64,000 nucleotides of DNA from an uncultured Candidatus Nitrosopumilus sp. (GCA_951812645.1 CATOSM010000001.1:1529560-1593559), one strand, 5' to 3'; counted from the first letter of the stretch, positions 53,341 through 63,011 are shown. The notes: generated by a model not told the origin, from the sequence alone. Numbers and translations: made by a program.

Positions 53341-53399
53341 GTAAATGATAAAGAAATGTGTGATTCATTTCCCATTCAGATAAATCTAATAGATCATTA

Positions 53400-56300
53400 T
53401 TAATCAGGACGTTCCATTACACTAAGCAAAGTTAATGCTTCAGGCCATCCTGCCATAGCAAAAGTATCTAAAATAGTCAAACTCCTATTTCTATTTTCTT
53501 TACTTAATGAAGGGATTTGAAAAATTCCATTTAACATTTTGATTGTACCTCTTGCAAAAATTGGTTGGTATGGGGAATAATCTTCAACACTTGAGATTTT
53601 TTCTAAATAATCCAGGGTTTTTTCTGGAAGGTAATCCCAAAAATCTTCTAAGAAATGAACAAGATTTTCAATTATTTTTGGTTGCCAGGGTCTTTGTTCT
53701 ACTTCTTTAGATATAATATCTAAATGTGGAGATATTTTTTCTATCAATTGAGGTAAGTTAGATTCACTACTTTTTTCAATAGAATGAAGTAAGAAAAATG
53801 ATGAAGCTTCGCGTACTTTATGATCTTTATCTCTGGACAAGGTAAGAAATACCTCTAATGAATAATCTTGTGTTTCTAAATCATGCAAATAATGCTCTTT
53901 TAATACAAAAGGGATGTTGCGCCTAATTTCAGTTGCATATTGTTCATTGCTTTTTATAATTTCATCTAGTAGTGCTTTACTTTTTGCATTTTGTTTTTTC
54001 AATGCCAAATCTAATAACACATATTCTAAATTTTGGATGTATCGATAGTTTTTAGTTCCTGAAATTGTTAAAATATTCTTGATGATTGTTACTGTGTCAT
54101 CTGCATTTTTGTTAACTGTGTATCGAAGTATGTTGCTCAAATAAAATAAAACTCGATTATCTGTTTCTAGACTATAACGTAATGCTATTTCTAATGTTAA
54201 ATCATAATCTGTAAAAAACAAGTATTGTAATTCTTGGCCTACTTCTCCACGAACAATATTGACAGGATCCTTAGATAATTCAATAATTGAATTCTTCAAC
54301 GATTGTTCTTTAGTATGATAAAATAATCGTATTAATCCTCGTGCGATTAATCCTCTTATTGTTTGCTGTCTCATGATAAAAGTAGCATCTTCATCAACGG
54401 AATCTTCTTTAGGATCGGTAGAGTTTTTGTTTTGTAATAAATATTCTTTAATTTGGTTTAATTTTCCTTCATCTAATTCTTCAGTTTTTCTTCCTAAATA
54501 TTCAACAATTGAATCTAAGAGTTCGATCTTTTCATTAAATGAAATTTCTTGTTCAATATTTTTTTCGATGATTTTTTCAGGTTTTTCCTTTGGTGGTCTG
54601 GGTGCAGATTCTTCCATAGTTACTGAGATATCAGCGGGAGGTTCTGGAGTCAATAATTGTTTAGTGTACTTTGACAATAATGTTTTATGTTCTTCTGAAA
54701 GTAATGATGAATCAAATTCTGACAAATATTTTGCTTTTATTTCATTTAACATCCTATCATATTGCTCATCAGTAAAATCTTTCTTCTTAAATTCCAATGT
54801 TGAAATATTTTTCAACAAAACATCAATTTGAGTTTGGTTTAACGACATACATATTTTTTTGATTGAGGTTCGTACAGGTATTTCTAAGGAAGATGTTTTT
54901 ATTGCGGCTACAAGGGATATTTCCGTATAGATTTGTTCTTGAAAATCTTTTGGATATCGTAATAACATGTTAAGTAAAATTTTATGAAATAATGCTAGTC
55001 TAGTACTTTGTAGAATTGGCATAAATTCTAGAATTTCGTCTTTATCACATTCTAAAGTATAATTTTCAATTAATGAAACAAATTCATTTTCATCATGTAG
55101 TTTAGAAAACCCCGAGTTTCCATACCAAATATAGCTAAAATCTTCTATGATAGGATCTTCAGAAATCTCGAGATATTCTTTATTCCTCTTTTCAAATATT
55201 GAAATTACTGACTTTAACAAAAAGATCTTATTTTTATTAAATAGTTCTGCAAAGATTTGACCACATTCCCATTTTACATGTTGATTGTCTTGTCTTTTTG
55301 TACTAGTTAGTCCCAGAGTTCCATAAGACATCATTTCAGTATTCTCGTCAGATTTTTCTTCAAAGGTATACACATTAAAGAAAATTTCAGAAGATATTGT
55401 TGGTTCAGTTTCAATTAAGGCTGGTAAGCAAGAGATTGTCCCACTCCTAACTTGTGCTTCTGAATCTTTTGATAATTCAAGATACCATGCAGGTTTATCA
55501 TTCGTAATTATATTAGATGTAGATTCTATTGCTCGTTTTTTGATTAATGGATGTTCATCTTTCTTTATCATAGATTTTATGAGAGGTAGCATTTTTGTAT
55601 GAAGTGTGGAAAAATTTTCTAAAGATTTTATGTATTCAACTAAATATTGACCATTACCATTCTTTTCTTCATACCATTTTTTCAAAAAATTATCTGACCA
55701 ATTATCAAACCAAAAAGAATTCTTTTCCTTAGATACTTCTGCAAGAAAATGTCTTTGCAATGCTAGATCTTTTGTTAAAATTTCCCCTAAAGATGTTAAA
55801 TCATTATCTCCAAATGCCCAAATTTCAGATAAGGATTTCATTGCTGAAATTTTCCAATAATACTTTAGCTCAGACAAACATATTTCTGAAATATTTTCAA
55901 GGTATTTCTTCATATTTTGTGCATATAATAGTGAAAAAGTAAAAAGAATGGTTGGTCTCAAAAATACATTATATTCATTTTTCTTAATATAGTCAATCAT
56001 TGAATCAAATTTTTCCAAAATTAACTTGGATACAACATAATCTAGATATGCATGGTGGAAAAATTGTATTTTAGAATCTTTTAAATCAATTATATTTCTA
56101 CTTGCAATTTCATCTAAATGTGCTGAAGATTGTAAATTTGTTTTAGAAATTATAATCTTTTGTTCAAGAACCATCTCGTTTGCAATATCAAATAATGTAT
56201 TTGTTATTTCAAATGACTTATCTTGTTTGTCAACGTATTCATTCCAATGCTTGTTGTATAATTCAATTTCATTTGTAATTTTTGTAAAATCTATATTTTG

Positions 56301-57812
56301 ATTTTTTTGTATAATGAGCGAAAGTAGTTTTAGACGCAAAGGATTTGTCAAGATCTTTTTTAAGTTAGTAGGAATTGCAGGATTTCCTAATTGAGTTAAC
56401 GTTTGTTCTAATTCTTCATCATATAATTCGTTTAATGGTATTGATTTTCCCCAATCAGTTGTTGAAATTTGTGAAGAATATTCATAATCATACGAACGTA
56501 CTGAACATATTGTTTTAACTTTATTTGTACCCCATAGTAGTTTTAAGAATTGTTTGAACAACCCCATTGCTTTTGCATTTCTACTAATTGCATCTAAAGA
56601 GTCAAAAATTATGTATAATTTAGGCACTACAGGCCACTTTTCTAAAATTTTTGTTAACAATATGTCCAAATTCAGAAGATTGTCCAAATCACTAATTGAA
56701 TCAATATTTAGAAAATCATCACATCTAACAAATAATGTAAATTTTTCTGCTTGAACTAAATCCTCATATAATTGACATAAAATTACACTTTTTCCAGAAC
56801 CTTTGTCACCTGTAATAACAACACGATCATGATTAATCAATTGTGAAGTAATCTTTTTGATTTCGGCAGTTCTCCGAATTTCTTTATCATCTATTTTTCT
56901 GGAAATACTTTGCAAAACTCCATTGCTAATTGTCTTGATTTGTTCGTTAATTGAATCAATTAAAAGAGCCCCATTATTCACGTCATTATTCCCAGAATCT
57001 TGTGAATCAATACCGTTTGTTGGGTCATCTTCTGTTGTAGTTGATGAATTATCAGAATAGATCTCTAGATCTAATAATTTAGATTTTTCTTCAATTATAA
57101 TTTCTAAATACCATGTTTGTGTTTGTTCATTAACATTTTTGTTTGGAACAATAAAATTTTTATTAAATTCCCCATTAGAATTTATTTCAAGATCATCAAA
57201 GTATAATACACTCTCTGGAGGATCACTTAAAACCAAATTCGGAATATGAAGATAAACTTTTGAGTTTTCTGCAATTCGTTCAGAAGGAGAAAACAATACA
57301 TTACCAGATATTGAAACTTCTTCTCCACGATAATAAGATGATTTATTTGTTTGACAGGTGATATTGATTGAATTTTTATTTTTTATCTCTTGATAAATTT
57401 CTGCTTCTTTTTGAAAATAACCTACAGAAACTTTTCCTATTAATTCATCTTTGTTAAATTCATCAAGATTAATTTGATAATTGTTTACGTCAAGATAACG
57501 TATTTGATTTAATACAAATCTGGCATCTGGAAAAACTACGTAAAAGGTCCGTATCTTTCTAGTTTTGCAAAAATCATGTTCCCATTCTAACCAAGGTCTG
57601 CAAACATATCCGGATGTAATTACACAAATTAATAAATCAGAATCAACAATATTGGTTATGATTTTTTTAACAACATCATCACTTGGGGTTATATCATCAT
57701 TTGATAGAAATGCATTCATTTTGATTTCTGGACTTTGAAATTTTTCTTGCACAGACTTGCCATATGTTCCTCCCCCAATTTCTCTATGTGAAATGAAGAC
57801 CTTGCCTACCAC
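53400..57812 (-). CDS. TIR / beta-sandwich / STAND NTPase / repeat immune-type protein
   Basis: 1470 aa from a GTG start. Residues 1-about 140 look TIR-like: GKVFISHREIGGG, ITPSDDVVKKI, DSDLLICVITSGYVCRPWLEWEHDF (candidate catalytic Glu). About 160-260 is a beta-sandwich of the kind seen in archaeal surface proteins (SSYYRGEEVSISGNVLFSPS). A low-complexity linker precedes a NACHT/STAND ATPase: VVITGDKGSGKSVIL (Walker A, about 339), LYIIFDSLDAI (Walker B, about 400) and ICSVRSYDYEY. From about 600 to the end are helical repeats, HEAT-like, split by a charged linker near 1070-1090. The architecture matches intracellular immune receptors (Avs-like STANDs), where ligand binding by repeats triggers a TIR NADase. 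No partner gene needed. Confidence 0.78.
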   Translation of the reverse strand: MVGKVFISHREIGGGTYGKSVQEKFQSPEIKMNAFLSNDDITPSDDVVKKIITNIVDSDLLICVITSGYVCRPWLEWEHDFCKTRKIRTFYVVFPDARFVLNQIRYLDVNNYQINLDEFNKDELIGKVSVGYFQKEAEIYQEIKNKNSINITCQTNKSSYYRGEEVSISGNVLFSPSERIAENSKVYLHIPNLVLSDPPESVLYFDDLEINSNGEFNKNFIVPNKNVNEQTQTWYLEIIIEEKSKLLDLEIYSDNSSTTTEDDPTNGIDSQDSGNNDVNNGALLIDSINEQIKTISNGVLQSISRKIDDKEIRRTAEIKKITSQLINHDRVVITGDKGSGKSVILCQLYEDLVQAEKFTLFVRCDDFLNIDSISDLDNLLNLDILLTKILEKWPVVPKLYIIFDSLDAISRNAKAMGLFKQFLKLLWGTNKVKTICSVRSYDYEYSSQISTTDWGKSIPLNELYDEELEQTLTQLGNPAIPTNLKKILTNPLRLKLLSLIIQKNQNIDFTKITNEIELYNKHWNEYVDKQDKSFEITNTLFDIANEMVLEQKIIISKTNLQSSAHLDEIASRNIIDLKDSKIQFFHHAYLDYVVSKLILEKFDSMIDYIKKNEYNVFLRPTILFTFSLLYAQNMKKYLENISEICLSELKYYWKISAMKSLSEIWAFGDNDLTSLGEILTKDLALQRHFLAEVSKEKNSFWFDNWSDNFLKKWYEEKNGNGQYLVEYIKSLENFSTLHTKMLPLIKSMIKKDEHPLIKKRAIESTSNIITNDKPAWYLELSKDSEAQVRSGTISCLPALIETEPTISSEIFFNVYTFEEKSDENTEMMSYGTLGLTSTKRQDNQHVKWECGQIFAELFNKNKIFLLKSVISIFEKRNKEYLEISEDPIIEDFSYIWYGNSGFSKLHDENEFVSLIENYTLECDKDEILEFMPILQSTRLALFHKILLNMLLRYPKDFQEQIYTEISLVAAIKTSSLEIPVRTSIKKICMSLNQTQIDVLLKNISTLEFKKKDFTDEQYDRMLNEIKAKYLSEFDSSLLSEEHKTLLSKYTKQLLTPEPPADISVTMEESAPRPPKEKPEKIIEKNIEQEISFNEKIELLDSIVEYLGRKTEELDEGKLNQIKEYLLQNKNSTDPKEDSVDEDATFIMRQQTIRGLIARGLIRLFYHTKEQSLKNSIIELSKDPVNIVRGEVGQELQYLFFTDYDLTLEIALRYSLETDNRVLFYLSNILRYTVNKNADDTVTIIKNILTISGTKNYRYIQNLEYVLLDLALKKQNAKSKALLDEIIKSNEQYATEIRRNIPFVLKEHYLHDLETQDYSLEVFLTLSRDKDHKVREASSFFLLHSIEKSSESNLPQLIEKISPHLDIISKEVEQRPWQPKIIENLVHFLEDFWDYLPEKTLDYLEKISSVEDYSPYQPIFARGTIKMLNGIFQIPSLSKENRNRSLTILDTFAMAGWPEALTLLSVMERPD

Positions 57813-57941
57813 AATAATGATTTACCCATCTCGTTTTAAGGATTGTGCCATTTGTTAAGAATTTATGAATAAAATTTTAATTAAATTCTGTAAAAATTAT
57901 ACATTGTACTATTGTTTTATGCCTAATTTTACACTTATAAT

Positions 57942-57996
57942 ACAGAATCCTGTGTAAGCTTTATATTTAACACAGAATATACAGAAAACTGTATAT
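57942..57996 (+). promoter_or_regulatory. Operators and promoter of RHH gene
   Basis: ATATACAG-AAAA-CTGTATAT is a perfect 8-bp dyad at 57977-57996 that covers the ATG at 57995. A second ACAG-N4-CTGT site is at 57942-57953, 39 bases upstream. A TATA-like TTTATATTTAA lies between (57960-57970). Typical spacing for ribbon-helix-helix autoregulation. Confidence 0.6.
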
Positions 57997-58510
57997 GGCT
58001 AAAAATGTAACTATTGCAATCCCAAACGAATTAAATAAAAAAATGGATCAACTTGAAGAAGTTAATTGGTCCGCAGTTGCCAGAAAGGCAATTGAGGAAT
58101 ATCTTGAAACTCGAACACACCCTGAATTAGAATCAATTATTCAGAGATTAACTAAGGAAAAAAAAGAAGAATATGTTAAGGGAGTAAAAACTGCAACTTC
58201 AATTGCAACAACTGCATCTTATCTAGATTTGAATCAGGTTTTTGAACATTATGATTTTGAATATGATAAACAAGTGACTCAAAAGAATCAGAAAATTCAA
58301 GAGAAATTTGAAAGGCTACATCGACATAGTCAAATATTTGGTCTTGAAGCTAATATTCCATATATAATTCTGAAAGATAAAGAAAAATTTTCTATGTTTG
58401 CAAATGTAGTGTATGATGAGGGTTTAATGAAGAAGAAAATAAACACTATAGAATTCAATAGAGGTTTGTTTGAAACATTATTTGATTTTAAAGAGAAACT
58501 TAAGGTGTAA
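57995..58510 (+). CDS. Ribbon-helix-helix DNA-binding protein
   Basis: 171 aa. KNVTIAIPNELNKKMDQLEEVNWSAVARKAIEEYLE (residues 3-38) is a CopG/Arc-type ribbon-helix-helix. The rest is helical with a possible ligand or partner domain (FERLHRHSQIFGLEANIPYI). Divergent from the STAND gene across 182 bases; it overlaps its own operator, so it is probably autoregulated and could also repress the STAND gene. Confidence 0.75.
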   Translation: MAKNVTIAIPNELNKKMDQLEEVNWSAVARKAIEEYLETRTHPELESIIQRLTKEKKEEYVKGVKTATSIATTASYLDLNQVFEHYDFEYDKQVTQKNQKIQEKFERLHRHSQIFGLEANIPYIILKDKEKFSMFANVVYDEGLMKKKINTIEFNRGLFETLFDFKEKLKV

Positions 58511-58514
58511 TATA

Positions 58515-58736
58515 TTGAAAATTAAAAACAAAAATAATTTTAAAATTATTCTTGCTCTAATTTCATGGGTGATTATTATGATAATTTTATTCACAGGTAC
58601 TATTGAATTAGAACCCAAAGGTCACATTGAGATTGCAGCGATTGTTTCGTTTGCAGTATTAATTTTGATGATACATTTAGTTGGAATTATCAAAAAATAT
58701 GTAATTCAACAAGTAAAATTAAAATTTATTAATTAA
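58515..58736 (+). CDS. Small two-helix membrane protein
   Basis: About 73 aa from the TTG at 58515, four bases after the RHH stop. Two hydrophobic helices (IILALISWVIIMIILFTGT and AAIVSFAVLILMIHLVGII) and a basic C terminus. Same operon as the RHH gene. Function unknown. Confidence 0.55.
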   Translation: MKIKNKNNFKIILALISWVIIMIILFTGTIELEPKGHIEIAAIVSFAVLILMIHLVGIIKKYVIQQVKLKFIN

Positions 58737-58739
58737 TTC

Positions 58740-59056
58740 TTGAATTGAAATTTTAATAATTGTAATTTCTTGACACATTGACATTCCATTTTTCATCTTT
58801 CTACCCTGTTTGAACACAAACTCTCTTTCTGATTGAAATTTTCTCTCCAAAACTTCCAAAAACCTCTGAATTAAACCAGAATCCATGACTAATTCCACAC
58901 ACAAACTTGCTAATTTCCCCTGCAAGTACCGTATACCCGTAATTCAGGAGAGCATTTATGATATCTGTAGCATGATTCTTTGATATTCTAAGATAACTCT
59001 GGTTTCTGGAATGAAAACTATACTTTTCAGGAATGAGTTTGGTAAATTCCTTAAAC
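58740..59056 (-). pseudogene. Cas1-family gene relic (second casposase-like)
   Basis: The minus strand encodes MFKEFTKLIPEKYSFHSRNQ then ATDIINALLNYGYTVLAGEI, a clear Cas1 catalytic-domain stretch, followed after a frame change and loss of the GFLH/acidic region by LIQRFLEVLERKF and the C-terminal MKNGMSMCQEITII region. The 5' part is removed by the IS at 59057. It differs from the casposase at 10915, so it derives from another Cas1. CRISPR or casposon origin cannot be told, though the tRNA-Arg next door is a typical integration target. Confidence 0.75.
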
Positions 59057-59928
59057 AACTTATCCTAAAACCGATCATTTTGTAAATAATTCATGACAAT
59101 CGGGATCCAAGAATGACCCTGCTGATGCATCCTTCGTGATTCACAAAGAAATGTCAGACATTCAATGGAACAGTTCTATCACATCTGCCAAAACCTGCAA
59201 AAACCGGAAGGCCAAGATGCAATGACAGAAACACAATCAACGGAATATTGTCTGTCCTAACAACAGGATGCAGGCGGGCAGACATGCCGGACAGATACGG
59301 TTCAAAATCCACCGCACATCTGAGATTCTCAGAGCTGCAGCAAAAGGGAATATGGAAAAGGATTCTATCAGGACTGATAAAATCCGCACACAGACAGGGA
59401 AAAACCAGCCTGCAAAAAATATCAATTGATTCATCGTCAATTGCCGCCAAAAAAGGGGGGACAAAACAGGATATGACGGGTTCAAGAGGATCCTGGGCAC
59501 AAAAATACACGTTGCAGTAGACGGGACAGGACTGCCAATCTCAATCAGGGCCAGCCCTGCAAATGTCCATGACAGTACGAAATTCATTGATGTGTTGGAA
59601 AACATCCCAGAACCTGCAGGTGATGATTTGATACGGGAGATCATCTCAGCGTATGCCGACAGGGGATACGATGCGGCATACATCAGAGACTATCTGGGAT
59701 GCCATGGGATTGACTGTTGCATTCCATACAAAAGGAACCCAAGGAACGTTGCACAAAACAGGAATCAAAGACATTATGGCAAGGCAGGGTTTGTCGTAGA
59801 GCGGTTCCTTGCCTGGCTCAAGTGCGGACTTTACGGGACGGCAGTCAGATACGAAGGGAACTGACAACTATTTTGGATTTGTGTATCTGGCATGCGTCAT
59901 GATGTATTGGAGGGTTTTAGGATAAGTT
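59057..59928 (+). mobile_element. IS5-type element, copy I
   Basis: About 872 bp with perfect 16-bp ends AACTTATCCTAAAACC and GGTTTTAGGATAAGTT. 'GIDCCIPYKR' subtype. It lies between the Cas1 relic and the duplicated tRNA flank. Confidence 0.9.
59150..59890 (+). pseudogene. Transposase of IS copy I
   Basis: The N-terminal frame is broken by the shared 2-base deletion, the middle frame (59248-59520) and the C-terminal frame (59592-59864) are open, and a TGA after YEGN truncates the last residues. Confidence 0.7.
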
Positions 59929-59934
59929 CTACAC

Positions 59935-60030
59935 AACTTTAAACTCTATAACTTGTAATAAAATTAAAAATAATTGATTCGGCAATACCTATTCATATAA
60001 TTACATAAACCCGTCTAAGCAGTGGGCCCA
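59935..60030 (+). repeat. tRNA-Arg downstream flank, duplicated inverted at 26.2 kb
   Basis: Near-identical reverse copy at 26233-26338. It includes the last bases of tRNA-Arg. Directly next to IS copy I. Confidence 0.7.
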
Positions 60031-60097
60031 AAGGGCTTCGATCCCTTGACCATTGGATTAGAAGTCCAACACTCTATCCATGCTGAGCTATAGGCCC
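60023..60097 (-). tRNA. tRNA-Arg (TCT)
   Basis: 75 nt: acceptor GGGCCTA/TGGGCCC with one G-T pair, D-arm GCTC...GAGT, anticodon stem TTGGA/TCCAA with loop CTTCTAA (anticodon TCT), T-arm AAGGG-ATCGAAG-CCCTT, discriminator A, no encoded CCA, no intron. It reads AGA codons. Confidence 0.92.
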
Positions 60098-60130
60098 AAA
60101 AACCTAGCAACCAATTACCATTTTAAGGGT

Positions 60131-60973
60131 TTACAGCCACTTTTTCTGATAGTTTTCCCTTTCCATCTTGAAAAGAAACTGCTGCGCATATCCCGCATAT
60201 GGACCGAAATGTTTTACAATTTTTTCATGAAGAACCTCATATTGTTTTTCTGTGACAGTTTTAGTCTCAAGCTCGAATCTGCCTGAATAATATCTTTCTA
60301 AAATCCTAATCATCCATCTGTCTAATGGAAACGATTCTAACTTGTCTAATGAAAATAGCATAACGCAATCAGCCACCTTGTTCCCTATGCCTGAAATCTG
60401 GCAAATCTCTCGTTTTACGTCCTGATAATTTGATTTTTTTAGATTCTCTAAATCAATTTTTTTTAGCATTACTGTGCTTGCAGCATCTTTAATGAATTTG
60501 GCACGATAGCCCACTCCGCAACTTTTAATCTCACTGATTGCTGCTTTTGCAAGTCTTTCTGGTTTTGGAAACAAAAAAAATTCTTTATTTTCAAATTCTA
60601 CCCTGTTTCCAAACTTCCTAGAAATATTCTCCAAACTGTTTTTTATTTTTTGAATATTGGAATTCGATGACACAATAAACGAAATTAGGCATTGAAACGG
60701 ATCCTGCTCGATAATTCGCAAACCCAAATACCGTTTAACAGCCTTTCTTGTGGTGCTATCTTTTGAAATTGATTTGATTATTCTATCAATATCGTCTCTT
60801 TTTCGGAAAAAGTCTGTTTTGGTATTGTTATATGACTTGATCCTTCCTGATTTGGATACTTTTAAAACATCCTGCCCGTCAATTCCATACCAGTTTTCTT
60901 TGTTTTTTTTCCAAAGAAACACTTGACCGCTATTGATGGAATTTTCAACGTCTATGAAGCAGCTTTTTTCCAT
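60131..60973 (-). CDS. ogg: 8-oxoguanine DNA glycosylase, OGG1 type
   Basis: 280 aa. Bifunctional base-excision repair enzyme: removes 8-oxoguanine and nicks the backbone. N-terminal TBP-like part (SINSGQVFLWKKNKENWYGI), then the helix-hairpin-helix ICQISGIGNKVADCVMLFSL with the catalytic Lys (GNKVADC) and the Asp in FPLDRWM. It abuts the beta-CASP gene (1-base gap), so the two are probably co-transcribed. Confidence 0.9.
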   Translation of the reverse strand: MEKSCFIDVENSINSGQVFLWKKNKENWYGIDGQDVLKVSKSGRIKSYNNTKTDFFRKRDDIDRIIKSISKDSTTRKAVKRYLGLRIIEQDPFQCLISFIVSSNSNIQKIKNSLENISRKFGNRVEFENKEFFLFPKPERLAKAAISEIKSCGVGYRAKFIKDAASTVMLKKIDLENLKKSNYQDVKREICQISGIGNKVADCVMLFSLDKLESFPLDRWMIRILERYYSGRFELETKTVTEKQYEVLHEKIVKHFGPYAGYAQQFLFKMERENYQKKWL

Positions 60974-60974
60974 C

Positions 60975-62240
60975 TCAGACAGTTATTTCATCATTAACTG
61001 CCGGTGAAAATGTCTCCAAACCAAATTTTTCATGTATTTCTCTGGCAAACATTTCACATGATTCGGCATCCCCATGAACCGTGCATACCTTTGGATTTCC
61101 CTTGATTTGCCTGATCATGTCAAACAACTCTTTTCTGTCTGCATGTCCCGAAAATTGAAACTGTCTTACTTCTGCTGTAACATTAAGATCCTTGCCTCTG
61201 GTTGACACCATTCCTGTATCTAGCAGTTTTTTCCCCGGCGTGCCTTCGCCTTGGTACGATACTAGAGCTATGCCGTTTTTACTATCAAAAGACAATTGCT
61301 GTAAATAATATACTGCGTTCCCGCCTACTAACATCCCTGCTGGAGAAATAACTACGCAAGGCTCTCCCATCGCACGTCTTCTTTCTGCATGCTCTCTTAC
61401 TGCCGTTGCACTTTTGATTGCTTCAGAAAACATTTTCGGGTCCCTTAGATATTCTGGGTGTTTGAACATTATCTCATTTACCTTCAGTGCCATTCCGTCC
61501 ATTATGATTTTATGTTTAAAATTTGAATTCCTTAAAATACATGCAATTTCCTGAGAGCGTTCAACAGAGAATGATGGAATAAACAGTATCCCCTTTCTAT
61601 CCATGACCTCACTTGCAAATTCCACCAGTTCTTCTTCTGACTCTTTTCTTGGTTTTTGTTCTGTTTTTGCATAAGTACTCTCAGTGATTAACAAATCAAT
61701 CTCCCCCACATCCAAATCCATCTCTCGAAGCATTCGAGAACCGTTTGTTTTAATATCCCCTGTATAGAAAAGGCGTTTTTTCCCTGATTCTACCAGTACC
61801 GTACTTCCACCAATAACGTGGCCTGATTCCCTTAACTCAAAAGTCGCATTTCCCTTGGTGGTTTTCTGTCCGAACCCTACCTCTTTGGCATTTCTCATCA
61901 TGTTATTCACTTCAGGCAAATCAAACGGATGAGAATTTTTTTCTATTTTGAGCATATCTTCAATTAATAATTTTGACAAATCAAATGTTGGGGGTGTTGC
62001 ATAAACATCGGTATTCCCACTCACAAACAACGATGGGACATTACCTGAATGATCCAAGTGGGCATGAGTGATGATAATCCCATCCAGATCTTTCGGTTTT
62101 ACATGGAGCGGATATTGTGGTGGTGTTCCCCTTCGTCCAAACATTACCCCATAATCCAATAGCAGCTTGGTTCCATCGCAGTCAACCAAAAAGCCCGATC
62201 TGCCAACTTCGTTGGCAGCACCCAAAACTTTAACATTCAA
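60975..62240 (-). CDS. Beta-CASP ribonuclease, aCPSF2 type
   Basis: 421 aa. Metallo-beta-lactamase core: GAANEVGRSG, THAHLDHSGN (motif II), SGHVIGGS, FYTGDIKT and ITESTYA; beta-CASP motifs: SFSVERSQEI, ISPAGMLVGG and FSGHADRKELF, with VHGD near the end. It lacks the N-terminal KH domains of aCPSF1. It probably acts in RNA 3'-end processing or decay. Confidence 0.9.
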   Translation of the reverse strand: MNVKVLGAANEVGRSGFLVDCDGTKLLLDYGVMFGRRGTPPQYPLHVKPKDLDGIIITHAHLDHSGNVPSLFVSGNTDVYATPPTFDLSKLLIEDMLKIEKNSHPFDLPEVNNMMRNAKEVGFGQKTTKGNATFELRESGHVIGGSTVLVESGKKRLFYTGDIKTNGSRMLREMDLDVGEIDLLITESTYAKTEQKPRKESEEELVEFASEVMDRKGILFIPSFSVERSQEIACILRNSNFKHKIIMDGMALKVNEIMFKHPEYLRDPKMFSEAIKSATAVREHAERRRAMGEPCVVISPAGMLVGGNAVYYLQQLSFDSKNGIALVSYQGEGTPGKKLLDTGMVSTRGKDLNVTAEVRQFQFSGHADRKELFDMIRQIKGNPKVCTVHGDAESCEMFAREIHEKFGLETFSPAVNDEITV

Positions 62241-62353
62241 GAATTAAAATGAATCTTAATCTACGTTAAAACCTTTGTAGAGGCGATCCGATCATTGTGC
62301 CTGTCATGGGATCTACAAAAGCTTTAATTAGTGTAAGCTAAGATTCGATCCTC

Positions 62354-62566
62354 ATGGGAAGAAGCTTCCAAGAATGGTTAGGACAACAAGATCAAGCCGT
62401 CGTCGCTAAAACACGTGCTGGTGACGAAGCAAACAAACCGCTCCTAAACCAAATTAACTGGATTTGGGTTAACAATCTGATGAATCAGAAAGCAGACCTT
62501 AATCCTTCTTCAGCAGAACTGCTTGACTGGGTTACTTCTGGTCAAATAGACGCAATGAGAAAATAA
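62354..62566 (+). CDS. Conserved 70-aa protein of unknown function
   Basis: Reads MGRSFQEWLGQQDQAVVAKT and ends AELLDWVTSGQIDAM; soluble, helical, well-formed with a promoter-like AT stretch upstream. A lineage-specific small protein by appearance; no function known to me. Confidence 0.65.
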   Translation: MGRSFQEWLGQQDQAVVAKTRAGDEANKPLLNQINWIWVNNLMNQKADLNPSSAELLDWVTSGQIDAMRK

Positions 62567-62708
62567 ACGTGCACGACACGTTATCTTTTTGTTTTTTAAT
62601 TTTTTTGAATATGGATTCTGCGCATGTATCTGTCATCGATCATTTTCATAACAGGGTTATGAATTTTGATCATGGTTTAAATAGGTACCAGGCAATCTAA
62701 TCATTGTA

Positions 62709-63011
62709 ATGCCAATAGCAATACTTCCAGACATTGACGAACAAAGATGTATCGGATGTGCACTGTGTGTAGAAATCTGTACAACTCTTGGTCCGGATGT
62801 CCTTAGGGTAAAACCTGTTGAAGGCTGGAAGAGAGGTAAGGCATTTGTCTTTTACCCAGAAAGATGTATTTCTGATGGTGCATGCATCGGCGTATGCCCA
62901 ACAAAATCAATCTTTTGGATGAGACCAATGAATTACACTGCTGGACAACCAGTACCTCTTCACAAAAACGGTGTCTTCATCAAAGGTTGGGCAGAAGACG
63001 CTGCACTATAA
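62709..63011 (+). CDS. Ferredoxin, two 4Fe-4S clusters
   Basis: 100 aa. Cluster 1 ligands in CIGCALCVEIC (CxxCxxCxxxC), cluster 2 in CISDGACIGVCP with a modified first spacing. The C-terminal extension (IFWMRPMNYTAGQPVPLHK) is longer than in small ferredoxins. Electron carrier in the cytoplasm. Stand-alone gene with its own promoter region. Confidence 0.88.
   Translation: MPIAILPDIDEQRCIGCALCVEICTTLGPDVLRVKPVEGWKRGKAFVFYPERCISDGACIGVCPTKSIFWMRPMNYTAGQPVPLHKNGVFIKGWAEDAAL

Noticed and set aside
58719-58925. 68-codon ORF as an independent gene
   Set aside because: Its sequence is the out-of-frame C-terminal part of the Cas1 relic, not a separate protein.
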